From positions 1,083-21,875 of the forward strand of contig JAMCWI010000051.1 of assembly GCA_023481335.1 (NCBI GenBank): a DNA stretch of 20,793 nucleotides, read 5' to 3'. Positions within the stretch are counted from its first letter, which is position 1. Each line of letters starts with the position of its first letter. Below the pieces are notes generated by a model. That model saw only the letters and a list, made by a program, of their open reading frames with translations. It was not told the origin of the DNA and made no database searches. The stretch is from Bacillota bacterium. Its GTDB lineage: Bacteria; Bacillota; Desulfotomaculia; Desulfotomaculales; Desulfotomaculaceae. Positions 1 to 7,266 of the stretch are shown here, in pieces. A program made the position numbers and the translations under genes.

Positions 1-28
1 TTTCTCATCCTCATCTTTCAATTATGGC
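1..28. repeat. Left arm of 28-bp perfect inverted repeat
   Basis: Bases 1-28 are the exact reverse complement of 273-300. The right arm lies where a normal start region of the next gene (287..517) is expected. The left arm ends at the point where recognisable Ger(x)C protein sequence begins (about base 27). The arm may extend beyond the window. A foldback or assembly chimera at a contig edge explains this better than a biological element, but the sequence alone cannot decide. Confidence 0.9.
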
Positions 29-260
29 CGGGGAGATCACAAAGAGAGCCGCCGTCGCCCTGAAGAAAGCCCAGCGGGTGTACGGCGTGGACATCTTCGG
101 CTTCGGCGACGCTTTCCACCGGAAGTACAAAAAGGACTGGCGGGAATTGAAAGACCGGTGGGACGAGGAATTCGCGCGGGCGGAGGTCAACATTGCCGTG
201 GAAGCGCACGTGCGGGAGATCGGCCTCTTAACTAAACGGGCCAGCGCGCCGGAAGAATAG
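24..260 (+). CDS. Ger(x)C-family spore germination lipoprotein, C-terminal fragment
   Basis: This is the last 78 residues of a Ger(x)C (GerAC-type) protein, the lipoprotein subunit of spore nutrient germinant receptors, which sits on the spore inner membrane. The diagnostic C-terminal signature is visible: an amphipathic helix (EITKRAAVALKKAQ), then DIFGFGDAFHRKY, then a W-rich stretch (DWRELKDRWDEEF) and a strand ending in REIGLLTK. Family members are usually 350-400 residues, so about 80% is missing upstream. The ATG at 24 is not a credible start: it lies inside the inverted repeat, has no ribosome site, and the family match begins only at the next codon. Read it as a 5'-truncated gene whose upstream part is outside the window or was replaced by the inverted copy. 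It is followed by a small membrane protein gene on the same strand. Confidence 0.75.
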   Translation: MAGEITKRAAVALKKAQRVYGVDIFGFGDAFHRKYKKDWRELKDRWDEEFARAEVNIAVEAHVREIGLLTKRASAPEE

Positions 261-272
261 CTACGGTTAAAA

Positions 273-300
273 GCCATAATTGAAAGATGAGGATGAGAAA
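273..300. repeat. Right arm of 28-bp perfect inverted repeat
   Basis: Exact reverse complement of bases 1-28. It covers the start-codon region of the small membrane protein gene (ATG candidates at 287 and 293), so this copy is probably the native one and the copy at 1-28 the derived one. Confidence 0.9.
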
Positions 301-517
301 CGTGATCGCCTTGCTGATCGTATTGTTCATCGCCATTATCCTGTTCGAGGCGCCGGGCCTGGTAAAAAAGAAGATGTGGCGGGAACTCGCGGCCTTTTCG
401 GTATACCTGTTAGTCGGTATGGCCTTAAGCATCCCGCAGGTGCTGGGGGTAAAATTACCCAACCCCTCAAAAGCCATTGAGGCGCTGTTCAAGCCTATTT
501 CAGAGCTTTTGAAGTAA
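287..517 (+). CDS. Small integral membrane protein downstream of Ger(x)C gene
   Basis: A 76-residue protein with two hydrophobic segments (about residues 5-22 and 36-54) separated by a basic loop (GLVKKKMWREL), so probably a two-helix inner-membrane protein with the loop in the cytoplasm. I recall similar short proteins near germination receptor genes in spore-forming clostridia, but no function is known to me. Several starts are possible: ATG 287, ATG 293 and GTG 302. GAGG at 289-292 would serve GTG 302 best, whereas the MRN-beginning at 293 looks most natural for the protein. It follows the germination gene by 26 nt on the same strand, so co-transcription is likely. A forward terminator lies at 746-778. 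Confidence 0.7.
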   Translation: MRMRNVIALLIVLFIAIILFEAPGLVKKKMWRELAAFSVYLLVGMALSIPQVLGVKLPNPSKAIEALFKPISELLK

Positions 518-715
518 GAAGATTGCCACCTAAAGATACTGTGGCAAGTTGAATTTGTTCCGCAAAAAACCATCATCGAGAACAGCCGTACAATTGCCGA
601 AAAAGTTGCTGGAAAAAAATCTCTCGTTGGCAATTTCATCACACCCTTACTAACATGTATTATATTTATATTATTACTTTTAATTGGTGTTCCTTTGAAT
701 AAACAAAGCCACTAA
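518..715 (+). other. Open frame with one predicted TM helix, no canonical start (possible remnant)
   Basis: Directly after the stop at 515-517, the same frame stays open for 65 codons to TAA at 713-715. The translation has a charged N-terminal part (VPQKTIIENSRTIAEKVAGKK) and a clear hydrophobic helix (TCIIFILLLLIGVPL). It contains no in-frame ATG, GTG or TTG; the only near-cognate option is CTG at 539. It may be the 3' end of a decayed gene, or a readthrough extension of the preceding membrane protein. This fills most of the 322-nt gap between the two annotated genes; the rest of the gap holds a bidirectional terminator region. Confidence 0.3.
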
Positions 716-745
716 AAACAAAAAACCGGCTCGGTTAATCTGAGC
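716..745 (-). terminator. Rho-independent terminator for the methyltransferase gene
   Basis: Read on the minus strand, a 6-bp stem with one G-U pair (plus-strand 729-734 against 740-745, loop 735-739) is followed by CC and then a T-rich tract from the plus-strand A run at 716-725. It lies about 95 nt past the stop of the minus-strand methyltransferase gene. Confidence 0.6.
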
Positions 746-778
746 AGGCTTTGAAAAAAACAAAAAGAGCCTTTTTTC
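746..778 (+). terminator. Rho-independent terminator ending the germination-gene unit
   Basis: AGGCT (746-750) pairs with AGCCT (768-772), with two further inner pairs, across an A-rich loop, and runs into six T residues. It closes the plus-strand unit 24-715. The stem is modest. Confidence 0.45.
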
Positions 779-839
779 GGGTACAAATCTTGCTTGAAAG
801 ATCGTTATCATGAGATTTAATGTTTTTACCTTAAAAAAA

Positions 840-1703
840 TTAAATTCTGCTTTCCACCGGTCGGCCGTAGTTTCTGATTACAAGCTCATTAACCGGACTG
901 CGCCCGGTGCCCCGGCAGTTTATGGCGCGCCGCCCCCGGACTGTCGTTATGTTGTACCCGGCGTATATTTTCCGGATAAAAGGTGTGTCGGAATTGCTGG
1001 CCATAACCAGGCAGCCTCTTTTGTCCAGTTCGTGAAACATGCCTGCCAGCCTTTGCTGGTCGCTCAGTGTGAACGAGCCTGCAGTGTAGCTGCGGAAGCT
1101 AGCCGTTTCGGAAAGAGGGTGGTACGGCGGGTCACAGTAGATAAAGTCCTCCGGGAGGGCCTGCTCCAGCGTGATTTCAAAATCGTCCCGCTGCAGGACG
1201 GCGCTATGCAGGGCCATGCCGGCCTTCCTTAAAGCGGCGAAATTGCGGTAATTCGGGTTTTTATACGAACCGTAAGGCACATTGTTCCGGCCGGCCCGGT
1301 TTACCCGCCACAGGCCGTTGTAACCGCACTTATTCAGGTAAAGAAAGCGGGAGGCCCTCTCAACGGAAGTCAGGGTGCGGGGATCTTCGGACCGGATCCG
1401 GTAATAGTACGCTTTAGTGTGGACGTGTTTATCCAGGTCCAGAATGAGGTCTTCAACCGAACTCTTCAATACCATGTAAAAGTTAATCAATTCCTCACTG
1501 CTGTCGGTCAGGTACGACGCGCCCGGCTTTAGACAAAAAAACACCGCCCCTGAGCCTAAAAACGGCTCGTGGTATACTGCGGGAAGTTGCTTTGGGAAAA
1601 GGGGGGAGAACTGCCGGAGCATCTGCCTTTTGCCGCCGGCCCATTTTAGCACAGGCCCGGCGGCGCCCCCTGTGACTTCCCCCAACAACTGCATGAAAAT
1701 CAC
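840..1703 (-). CDS. dam: Dam-type DNA adenine N6-methyltransferase (D12 class)
   Basis: Transfers a methyl group from S-adenosylmethionine to adenine N6 in DNA; Dam relatives recognise GATC. Numbering from the GTG at 1703 (287 aa), the class-alpha order is present: AdoMet site KWAGGK (20-25), motif I FLGSG (48-52), a Dam-like recognition segment FLYLNKCGYNGLWRVN (120-135), and catalytic DPPY (191-194). GTG 1703 is preferred because AGGGGG sits six bases upstream; a longer reading from GTG 1739 adds 12 residues without a ribosome site. Length is near the family norm of 270-290. No endonuclease or specificity gene lies beside it, so it looks like an orphan regulatory or mismatch-repair-type methylase, or a captured phage-type one. 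GATC as the exact target is inferred from family resemblance. Confidence 0.9.
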   Translation of the reverse strand: MIFMQLLGEVTGGAAGPVLKWAGGKRQMLRQFSPLFPKQLPAVYHEPFLGSGAVFFCLKPGASYLTDSSEELINFYMVLKSSVEDLILDLDKHVHTKAYYYRIRSEDPRTLTSVERASRFLYLNKCGYNGLWRVNRAGRNNVPYGSYKNPNYRNFAALRKAGMALHSAVLQRDDFEITLEQALPEDFIYCDPPYHPLSETASFRSYTAGSFTLSDQQRLAGMFHELDKRGCLVMASNSDTPFIRKIYAGYNITTVRGRRAINCRGTGRSPVNELVIRNYGRPVESRI

Positions 1704-1809
1704 AGTAAACCCCCTGTTGACCTGGTTGGTAATATTCACGTCAAGTTCAAATAAGTGAATAAGTTAATAAGTTAAGGGGCCGACACCATACTTTTACCAT
1801 ACTTGTAAG

Positions 1810-2124
1810 TTAACAGCCAGGCGCCATACTTAAAAAGTTGTCTTCGATCCAGCGGCGCACTTCCTCGTTAATTTTATAAAGGCGGCTTTTGTCCAGACTG
1901 CCGCCCTGCTCCACGACAGCCTTAAGCAGCATTTCCCGCGGTGGCTGTTCATCCAGGTCGTCGGTCATGCTGCCGTTTCTCTTCACTGCATAGAGAACAA
2001 GGCGCGGGGTGCTCTCAAATACGTCGACAGCAAAGGTATAGCAAAGGCTCCTGTTAATGCTGTTCTGCTCTTTCTCAAAATTGTAATCCCAGTCAAGATT
2101 TTGCTTGATTTTTTCCACGTCCAC
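1810..2124 (-). CDS. Unrecognised 104-aa protein
   Basis: I do not recognise this family. It is a soluble, acidic protein without signal peptide or membrane segment. It begins MDVEKIKQNLDWDYN, has a central strand-rich region (CYTFAVDVF, RLVLYAVKRNG) and ends in a helical section (EEVRRWIEDNF). The start is set at GTG 2124, which has GAGGAG eight bases upstream; a GTG three codons earlier (2133) would overlap that ribosome site. The gene lies 89 nt downstream of the ABC-F gene on the same strand and could be co-transcribed. The good ribosome site and gene-like composition support a real gene. Confidence 0.65.
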   Translation of the reverse strand: MDVEKIKQNLDWDYNFEKEQNSINRSLCYTFAVDVFESTPRLVLYAVKRNGSMTDDLDEQPPREMLLKAVVEQGGSLDKSRLYKINEEVRRWIEDNFLSMAPGC

Positions 2125-2213
2125 GATAACCACTCCTCATCCCAAGTATATAATAATAAACTTGCCAAATTCTATTTAAAAAAAACTTTTTACAAGAAAG
2201 GCGACTTTATCGA

Positions 2214-4181
2214 TTATCCACAACCATCGCCTTCCACCAGGGTAAGCCACTCTGCCATGCAGTCTTCCAGCGTGGACCGCGACCTGGCCAGTTCCTGCTC
2301 TTTTTCCCGGTATAAGGCAGCGTCCCGGTATACTTCGGGCAGATATAGCTCTTCTTCCAGGCGGGCAATACGCTCTTCAAGGGAGTCAACTATCTTCTCA
2401 AGCTCCCCGATCTGTTTTTGGGTTTTTCTCTTTTGCCTCTCTACCTCCCTTTTTTGCTGGTAAAGATCCCGGTAGGCCTCTTTCTCCTGTTTTCTGCCAT
2501 TTCCTCCCGGTTCGTCCTGATCTGCAGACTTTTGTCCGGCCTTTTTGGCGGCGTAATAGTCGTAATTACCCGGGAAGGACGCAACGCCGTCCGGCTGCAG
2601 TTCAAGCACCCTGGTGGCGACCTTGTTGATAAAATAACGGTCGTGCGAGACAAAGAGGATAGTGCCCGGGTAGGCGGCCAGCGCGTCCTCGAGCATTTCC
2701 CGGGAAGACAGGTCGAGGTGGTTTGTTGGCTCGTCCAGAAGCAAAAAGTTTGACTTTTTCAGCATCAGGGCCGCCAGGGCAAGCCTTGATTTTTCACCGC
2801 CGCTTAAGTTCGCCACCTTTTTGAAAACATCGTCCCCCCGGAAGAGGAATCCCCCCAGCACAGTGCGCACCACAACCTCGTCCAAATGCGGGTAGCGGTC
2901 CCATAATTCAGACAACACGTCTTTTTTCGGGTCAAGACCGTGCTGCTCCTGGTCGTAATAGCCGGTCAACAGGTGATAGCCCGGCAGGATGGAGCCTCTG
3001 AGAGGGGGGATGATCCCTGCAATCGTCCTTAACAGGGTCGACTTGCCGGCGCCGTTCGGTCCCAGCAGGACCACCCGCTCTCCCCGCGTGATTTCCATAT
3101 CGATCCCCGTTGCCAGGGGGCCGCCGGGGCAGGTGTGGCTTTCACGGGGGCCATCGCCTGGCTGGCGGCCTCCGGCGGGGTAGCCTATGGAGAGTTCTTT
3201 TATTTTCAACACCATGCTGCCGCTCGGCCTGCTGACGGTAAAAGAAAATTTTGCCCTGCGGACAGTTAAAGGTTTTTCCAGGCGGTCCATTTTTTCCAGG
3301 ACCTTTTCCCTGCTCCGGGCGCGGCCCACAGTGTCCTTGGCCGCCTTATTGCGCCGGACAAAATCCTCGAGGCGGGCGATTTCCGCCTGCTGCCTGGCAA
3401 ATTCCTGCTCCTCTTTTTCCCGTCGGGCTGATTTTTCAACCGCGTAAACGGTGTAGTTGCCGGTGAAGCGCGCAAGTTTGCCATTTTCAATTTCATAGAC
3501 CGTCTTAACTACGCTGTCAAGGAAATAGCGGTCGTGCGAGACCACCAGGACGGCGCCCCGGTAGTCCTTCAGGTATTGCTCCAGCCAGGCAAGGTTCTCC
3601 ATGTCAAGGTAGTTGGTGGGCTCGTCAAGAACAAGCAGCTGCGGCGCCGTAAGGAGGCAGCGGGCCAGGGCCAGGCGGGTCTTTTGCCCGCCGCTCAGGA
3701 TGTCGACAGGGGTATCTTCTTCTCCGTCCGCGAATTTTAGCCCTTTGAGAACAGAACGTATGGAAGCCTCGTAGGTATAGCCGCCTATCTCCCTGAACTG
3801 GGCCGAAAGGCGTCCGTAGTCCTCAAGGAGCTGCCTTTCCGGGTCGCCGGCTTCACTCATCTGCTTTTCCATCTTTCGGAGCGATTGCTCCATTTCGATA
3901 AGCGGGGCAAACACGCTTAGCATTTCCGCCCGCAGAGTGCGCGTGGAATTCAGACCGCTGTCCTGGGCCAGGAAGGCCAGAGTGAGTCCCCTGGTCTTTA
4001 TCACCTCGCCGGAGTCAGGGGGCGCCTCTCCGGCCAGAATTTTTAAGAGGGTCGATTTACCGGCCCCGTTCACACCTACCAGGCCCACCCGCTCCCCCTC
4101 ATGGATGGTGATGCTGACTCCGTCAAGGACCGGCCTGCCGTCAAAATGTTTTTTAATCCGGGTGGCCTGCAGCAGTATCAA
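2214..4181 (-). CDS. ABC-F family ATPase (ribosome-associated, duplicated NBD)
   Basis: ABC-F proteins have two ABC ATPase domains and no membrane part; known members act on the ribosome as translation factors or antibiotic-protection proteins. Numbering from GTG 4190: Walker A GVNGAGKST (39-47), signature LSGGQKT (165-171), Walker B/D-loop LDEPTNYLD (188-196), charged inter-domain linker with coiled-coil character (250-310), second Walker A GPNGAGKST (377-385), LSGGEKS (462-468), LDEPTNHLD (485-493), and a C-terminal coiled coil (about 570-645) as in Uup/YdiF-type members. TTG 4181 is chosen because AGGGG lies eight bases upstream and gives an MILLQATRI beginning typical of the family; GTG 4190 is the alternative. 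An unusual Gly/Pro-rich insert (339-360) precedes the second ATPase domain. Which ABC-F subgroup this is cannot be settled here; resistance is not implied. Confidence 0.93.
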   Translation of the reverse strand: MILLQATRIKKHFDGRPVLDGVSITIHEGERVGLVGVNGAGKSTLLKILAGEAPPDSGEVIKTRGLTLAFLAQDSGLNSTRTLRAEMLSVFAPLIEMEQSLRKMEKQMSEAGDPERQLLEDYGRLSAQFREIGGYTYEASIRSVLKGLKFADGEEDTPVDILSGGQKTRLALARCLLTAPQLLVLDEPTNYLDMENLAWLEQYLKDYRGAVLVVSHDRYFLDSVVKTVYEIENGKLARFTGNYTVYAVEKSARREKEEQEFARQQAEIARLEDFVRRNKAAKDTVGRARSREKVLEKMDRLEKPLTVRRAKFSFTVSRPSGSMVLKIKELSIGYPAGGRQPGDGPRESHTCPGGPLATGIDMEITRGERVVLLGPNGAGKSTLLRTIAGIIPPLRGSILPGYHLLTGYYDQEQHGLDPKKDVLSELWDRYPHLDEVVVRTVLGGFLFRGDDVFKKVANLSGGEKSRLALAALMLKKSNFLLLDEPTNHLDLSSREMLEDALAAYPGTILFVSHDRYFINKVATRVLELQPDGVASFPGNYDYYAAKKAGQKSADQDEPGGNGRKQEKEAYRDLYQQKREVERQKRKTQKQIGELEKIVDSLEERIARLEEELYLPEVYRDAALYREKEQELARSRSTLEDCMAEWLTLVEGDGCG

Positions 4182-4375
4182 GTACTTCACCCCTAATCCA
4201 GTTTACATCAAAGCCTCATTTTAGACAATTAAGCAGGCGGGAAAAATACACTACCACCTCATTTTCACTAACAGGATAGGATAAAGTTAACCCGGCCGGG
4301 AATTTTATATATATTGGCGACTATATAGATGTTGACGTGTATTGAGTGGATAAAATAGCCTGACAGGTGATGGTT

Positions 4376-5404
4376 ATGAAGAACGGAAAAATTGCTGCAA
4401 TTCTTTTTGCGGTTTTGCTTTTACTGGTACTAGGCCGGTACTGGCCTCAGCCGGCGCAAAAGCCGCCGGCCGCGAAAAACCCGCCGGCAGTGCCCGGCCC
4501 GGCTTTTGGCGCGATCAATGTGCCCCTGGCGGTACTCTGGTCCGAACCGGGTATCAAAAGGGATTACGACGGCCTGATCCTTGGCGCCGCCACCAACCCT
4601 TCCGCCTGGGCGGGGGGTATGGACGCGGAAAAGAGGCTGTGGCTGGTGAACAAGGTTGAGACGCAGGCCATTTTCGGGGAGCGGGTGGCGGTCCTGGACC
4701 GGCAGGGAGACTGGCTGAAAGTGGCCGCCGTCTCTCAGAGGACAAGCCGGAACGAAATGGGCTACCCGGGCTGGCTGCCGGCGGCCCAGGTAAAATATAA
4801 CGAGTCCTACCTGGGCGAACAGCTCAGCCTGCCGGAAGTAGTGGTGTCGGCGCCGCTGGCCCGGCTTTTCCGCGATAGTGACCTGGGGACGGTGATTGTT
4901 GAACTCAGCTGCCAGACCAGGCTGCCGCTCATTGCCGTGGAAGGCCAAACCTTCATGGTGCGCCTGCCGGACGGCAGCGCCGGCTACCTCGCGCCCGGTG
5001 AGGCAAAAAGGGCCGGCGAGCTGGTTTTCTCAGAAGCCGGGGCGGTAGAAGAGGCAAGACAGTTTCTTGGCCTCCCCTATCTCTGGGGCGGTACCTCGTC
5101 TTACGGATTTGACTGTTCCGGCTTTACCTTCCGGATCCTCCAGTCGCAGGGCCTTTCTATTCCGCGTGACGCGGACGAGCAGGCGAGGGAGGGAGTTCCA
5201 GTGGTAAAAGAAAATTTGCGGCCCGGTGATTTGCTTTTTTTTGCCGCCAAGGAGGGCCGGGGCCAAATCCACCACGTCGGCATTTACAGCGGGGGTGGCA
5301 GGATGGTCCACGCGCCTGACAGCAGTTCCTCAGTCAGAGAAGAGGAATATGACGCGGGCGCCTATGGTGAAGAGTACTGGGGCGCCAGGCGGTACGCGCC
5401 CTGA
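4376..5404 (+). CDS. Exported NlpC/P60 cysteine endopeptidase with SH3-like domains
   Basis: Cell-wall hydrolase predicted to cut peptidoglycan stem peptides (gamma-D-glutamyl bonds in characterised relatives). Numbering from ATG 4376 (342 aa): signal peptide or membrane anchor (about 5-20), Pro/Ala-rich linker (24-44), a bacterial SH3-like domain (about 88-140, with GDWLKV and GYPGWLP), a second SH3-like segment (about 156-207), then an NlpC/P60 domain (about 222-342). The catalytic set is intact: Cys247 in FDCSGF, His300 in HHVGIY and His312 in VHAPD. This architecture resembles the YgiM/YkfC group. ATG 4376 is preferred over GTG 4367 and ATG 4370 because AGGTG sits six bases before it. The gene stands alone; the gaps on either side (4191-4366 and 5405-5671) show no other gene. 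Confidence 0.92.
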   Translation: MKNGKIAAILFAVLLLLVLGRYWPQPAQKPPAAKNPPAVPGPAFGAINVPLAVLWSEPGIKRDYDGLILGAATNPSAWAGGMDAEKRLWLVNKVETQAIFGERVAVLDRQGDWLKVAAVSQRTSRNEMGYPGWLPAAQVKYNESYLGEQLSLPEVVVSAPLARLFRDSDLGTVIVELSCQTRLPLIAVEGQTFMVRLPDGSAGYLAPGEAKRAGELVFSEAGAVEEARQFLGLPYLWGGTSSYGFDCSGFTFRILQSQGLSIPRDADEQAREGVPVVKENLRPGDLLFFAAKEGRGQIHHVGIYSGGGRMVHAPDSSSSVREEEYDAGAYGEEYWGARRYAP

Positions 5405-5671
5405 TCTTTCGCCCGGACGAAATGCCGCAGTATTTCAAACAATTTACCTCCGACTGCACCCGGCCGGGGGTTTAAAATTGTTAACGGTAAATTAAAAAAT
5501 TGCTATTTGCCACCGGGGGTTAATATGTGTTAAATTGAAACCGAACAGGGTATAAATGGATTGCTGCAAATAAGAAAACCAGGATTACTTTCGCAGTACA
5601 AAAAGGAAAATTTCAGAACATAGCCAATAAATTGTTATAGTATAGTAATTTCTAAACCAGGAGGGGTTTGC

Positions 5672-6259
5672 TTGATCGAAAAGACTTTTCTGGTGGAAGG
5701 TCCGGTAACATCCGAGCGCCTGTCCGAGCTGGATATTGACCCTGATATTAAGAACTTCAGGCCGGCTCATATACAGAAAAAGGCCCTGACGCAAATTGCC
5801 TCCGGGGAAATTGAAAAAGTTTTTATCGCCGTCAGCCAGGAAAAGATTATCGGTTACGTGGCCTTCCACCTGCCCCATGAAATGACCCGGTGGAGCAAGC
5901 TGCCTTTTATCATTGAGCTGGGGGCCATCGAAATCTCGCCAAACTGGCGTTACTGCGGGGTGGCCAAGGCCCTTATGATCGCGGCCGCCGCGCATGGTTT
6001 CATGGAAAACCACGTCGTCACGAGCCTCGAGTATGCGTGGCACTGGGACTTGAAAGGGACGGGGCTGGACATGTTTTCATATCAGAACGTACTTTACAGG
6101 CTATTCTCGCCGGTCGGATTTGAAGTGTTCTGCACGGACGACCCGGATATTATTGAGCACCCGGCAAATATCTTTATGGCCCGTATAGGTAAAAACATAA
6201 CCGAAGAAAAAAAGGAACAATTCATGGACCTGTTGTTCACTGGCGAAAAGTGGTTTTAG
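5672..6259 (+). CDS. acuA: AcuA-type GNAT protein acetyltransferase
   Basis: AcuA of Bacillus acetylates, and so switches off, AMP-forming acetyl-CoA synthetase. This 195-aa protein matches the AcuA pattern: FRPAHIQKKAL near the N terminus, the GNAT core strand IIGYVAFHLP, ELGAIEISP, acetyl-CoA loop RYCGVAKALM (93-102), the distinctive HWDLKGTGL (124-132), FCTDDPDIIEHPAN (153-166) and ARIGKN (170-175). Length is close to Bacillus AcuA (about 210). The start is TTG 5672, supported by AGGAGGGG just upstream. The Bacillus partners acuB and acuC are absent here; the gene stands alone. A sirtuin gene lies 5.3 kb away and an AMP-forming CoA ligase near the right edge. The true substrate in this organism is inferred, not shown. 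Confidence 0.88.
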   Translation: MIEKTFLVEGPVTSERLSELDIDPDIKNFRPAHIQKKALTQIASGEIEKVFIAVSQEKIIGYVAFHLPHEMTRWSKLPFIIELGAIEISPNWRYCGVAKALMIAAAAHGFMENHVVTSLEYAWHWDLKGTGLDMFSYQNVLYRLFSPVGFEVFCTDDPDIIEHPANIFMARIGKNITEEKKEQFMDLLFTGEKWF

Positions 6260-6373
6260 CACTGAAGTTATCTTTTTAACAATTAAATCAGTAATAATTA
6301 TACTAAAACAGGACTTTTGATAATTATAAATATTAATTTAACAATATGGTAATACGAAATACTTTTTTAGTGT

Positions 6374-6402
6374 TTGACAAATATTTTTTATTTTACTATA
6401 AT
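6374..6402 (+). promoter_or_regulatory. Perfect consensus sigma-A promoter
   Basis: TTGACA (6374-6379), exactly 17 bp, then TATAAT (6397-6402). Transcription would start near 6409, leaving a leader of about 27 nt that holds GGGGGTG and the ATG at 6436. Flanking DNA is very AT-rich. Confidence 0.88.
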
Positions 6403-6435
6403 TTTATAAAAGTAATCAAACAGGGGGTGCAAAGA

Positions 6436-6756
6436 ATGGCTTTTGAAATTTATAAACCACGGGGTGTCAAGATGTCAAAATTACCTCTTGTGACACTTTC
6501 AAAGAGCTCGATTGTTCTAAATAAACATGCCCGCGAAAAACTCGCTACCGAAAAGGTCGAACTTGCATTTGACCGGGATACCGGAATGCTCAGGATCAGG
6601 GCTTCGGAAAACGGACAGATCATTAAAAAAACCAAAATTTTTAGCAGGGGGTTTTTTAACCACTTCGACATCAGTAAGAAGGGTAAATTTGCCGCAAAGT
6701 TTGACGAAAAGGAAAAAGCCCTTTTTGTGGTCCTTGAGGAGACAGGCTTAAGCTGA
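6436..6756 (+). CDS. Unrecognised 106-aa basic protein behind a consensus promoter
   Basis: I do not recognise the family. The protein starts MAFEIYKPRGVK, has repeated short strands (LPLVTLSKSSIVLN, VELAFDRDTGMLRIRAS), and a C-terminal half with FSRGFFNHFDISKKGKFAAKF, rich in Lys and Phe. No signal peptide, membrane segment or cysteine cluster is visible; it is probably a small cytoplasmic beta-rich protein. A DNA- or RNA-binding role is possible from charge but unproven. ATG 6436 is chosen over an upstream ATG at 6346 because it has GGGGGTG at correct spacing, and because the earlier start would put the -35 and -10 boxes inside the coding region. It is a single-gene unit: consensus promoter at 6374-6402, terminator at 6794-6815. 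Confidence 0.8.
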   Translation: MAFEIYKPRGVKMSKLPLVTLSKSSIVLNKHAREKLATEKVELAFDRDTGMLRIRASENGQIIKKTKIFSRGFFNHFDISKKGKFAAKFDEKEKALFVVLEETGLS

Positions 6757-6793
6757 TATGATTATTTAAATAAAACCTTTAAAAAGTATCAAA

Positions 6794-6815
6794 GTCCGCG
6801 CCGGCGGGCTTTTTT
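6794..6815 (+). terminator. Rho-independent terminator
   Basis: A 6-bp stem (6794-6799 with 6804-6809, one G-U pair) with loop GCCG, followed by six T. It lies 38 nt after the stop of the 106-aa gene. Confidence 0.75.
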
Positions 6816-6819
6816 GTTG

Positions 6820-6969
6820 CATGGCGGGCTGCATCATAAAGTAGTTGCGCTGCGGCTGGGAATGGGCATAAGCGCCTGGATTATCCCTTTGAGCTTCGGC
6901 GCGGCCGTGGCAGGCCAGATGGCCGGCGGCCGGTCTTGCGCCCGCCGGTCCCAGGAATTTCGCCGTTAG
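6820..6969 (+). other. GC-rich coding-like stretch, possible gene remnant
   Basis: Between two terminators is about 150 nt of GC-rich DNA that differs from the AT-rich gaps around it. One plus frame is open up to TAG at 6967-6969 and includes a hydrophobic run (ISAWIIPLSFGAAVAG) after an ATG at 6862, but no ribosome site is present. I recognise no family. It may be the leftover of a deleted gene. Confidence 0.25.
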
Positions 6970-6986
6970 ATGAAAACCAGAGCGTA

Positions 6987-7020
6987 AAAATCCCGCAAAG
7001 AATTTTCCTTGCGGGATTTT
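6987..7020 (-). terminator. Strong symmetrical terminator hairpin
   Basis: A 12-bp perfect stem, AAAATCCCGCAA (6987-6998) with 7009-7020, and a 10-nt loop. A and T tracts on both sides let it work in either direction. Its clearest job is ending the minus-strand zinc-ribbon gene, which stops 35 nt away. Confidence 0.82.
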
Positions 7021-7054
7021 CATATCGAAGGCGACCGCCCCTTTATAATTAGCC

Positions 7055-7228
7055 TCAGGTAAAGCTAATCCCGGGGTCATCAGTGCGGGAGCAGCCACAA
7101 TTGCTAAGGACTTCAGCTACCTTTTTACTGCCGCATTTCGGGCAGGTAACCTCCCTTGGCTTCGACCAAAAATAACTGACAGTAAACTCCTGCGAGCACT
7201 CCTTACACGTGTACTTCCGGGTACCCAT
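7055..7228 (-). CDS. Zinc-ribbon miniprotein (FmdB-like)
   Basis: A 57-aa protein beginning MGTRKYTCKECSQEF, with two CxxC knuckles (CKEC and CPKC, about 20 residues apart) that should hold one zinc ion, followed by a C-terminal CGC and a short tail. The layout resembles FmdB-type regulatory zinc ribbons, but the tail is different and a specific role cannot be given. ATG 7228 is chosen over a start at 7255 because GGGGAGG lies six bases upstream. It is a single-gene unit with a perfect sigma-A promoter (7267-7295) and a strong terminator (6987-7020), so it is probably well expressed. Confidence 0.82.
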   Translation of the reverse strand: MGTRKYTCKECSQEFTVSYFWSKPREVTCPKCGSKKVAEVLSNCGCSRTDDPGISFT

Positions 7229-7266
7229 AATCAACCTCCCCTTTGCATAGAACAAGTATTTTTACC

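Noticed and set aside
810..1232. 140-codon plus-strand frame
   Set aside because: Antisense to the methyltransferase, whose catalytic motifs are clearly encoded on the minus strand.
840..2124. Restriction-modification or phage-defence island formed by the methylase and the 104-aa protein
   Set aside because: The 104-aa protein shows no nuclease motif, the neighbours are housekeeping genes, and no integrase or direct-repeat boundary is visible.
2214..4181. ABC-F gene as an antibiotic-resistance determinant
   Set aside because: Sequence shows the family only; many ABC-F proteins are housekeeping translation factors, and no resistance context or leader attenuator is evident.
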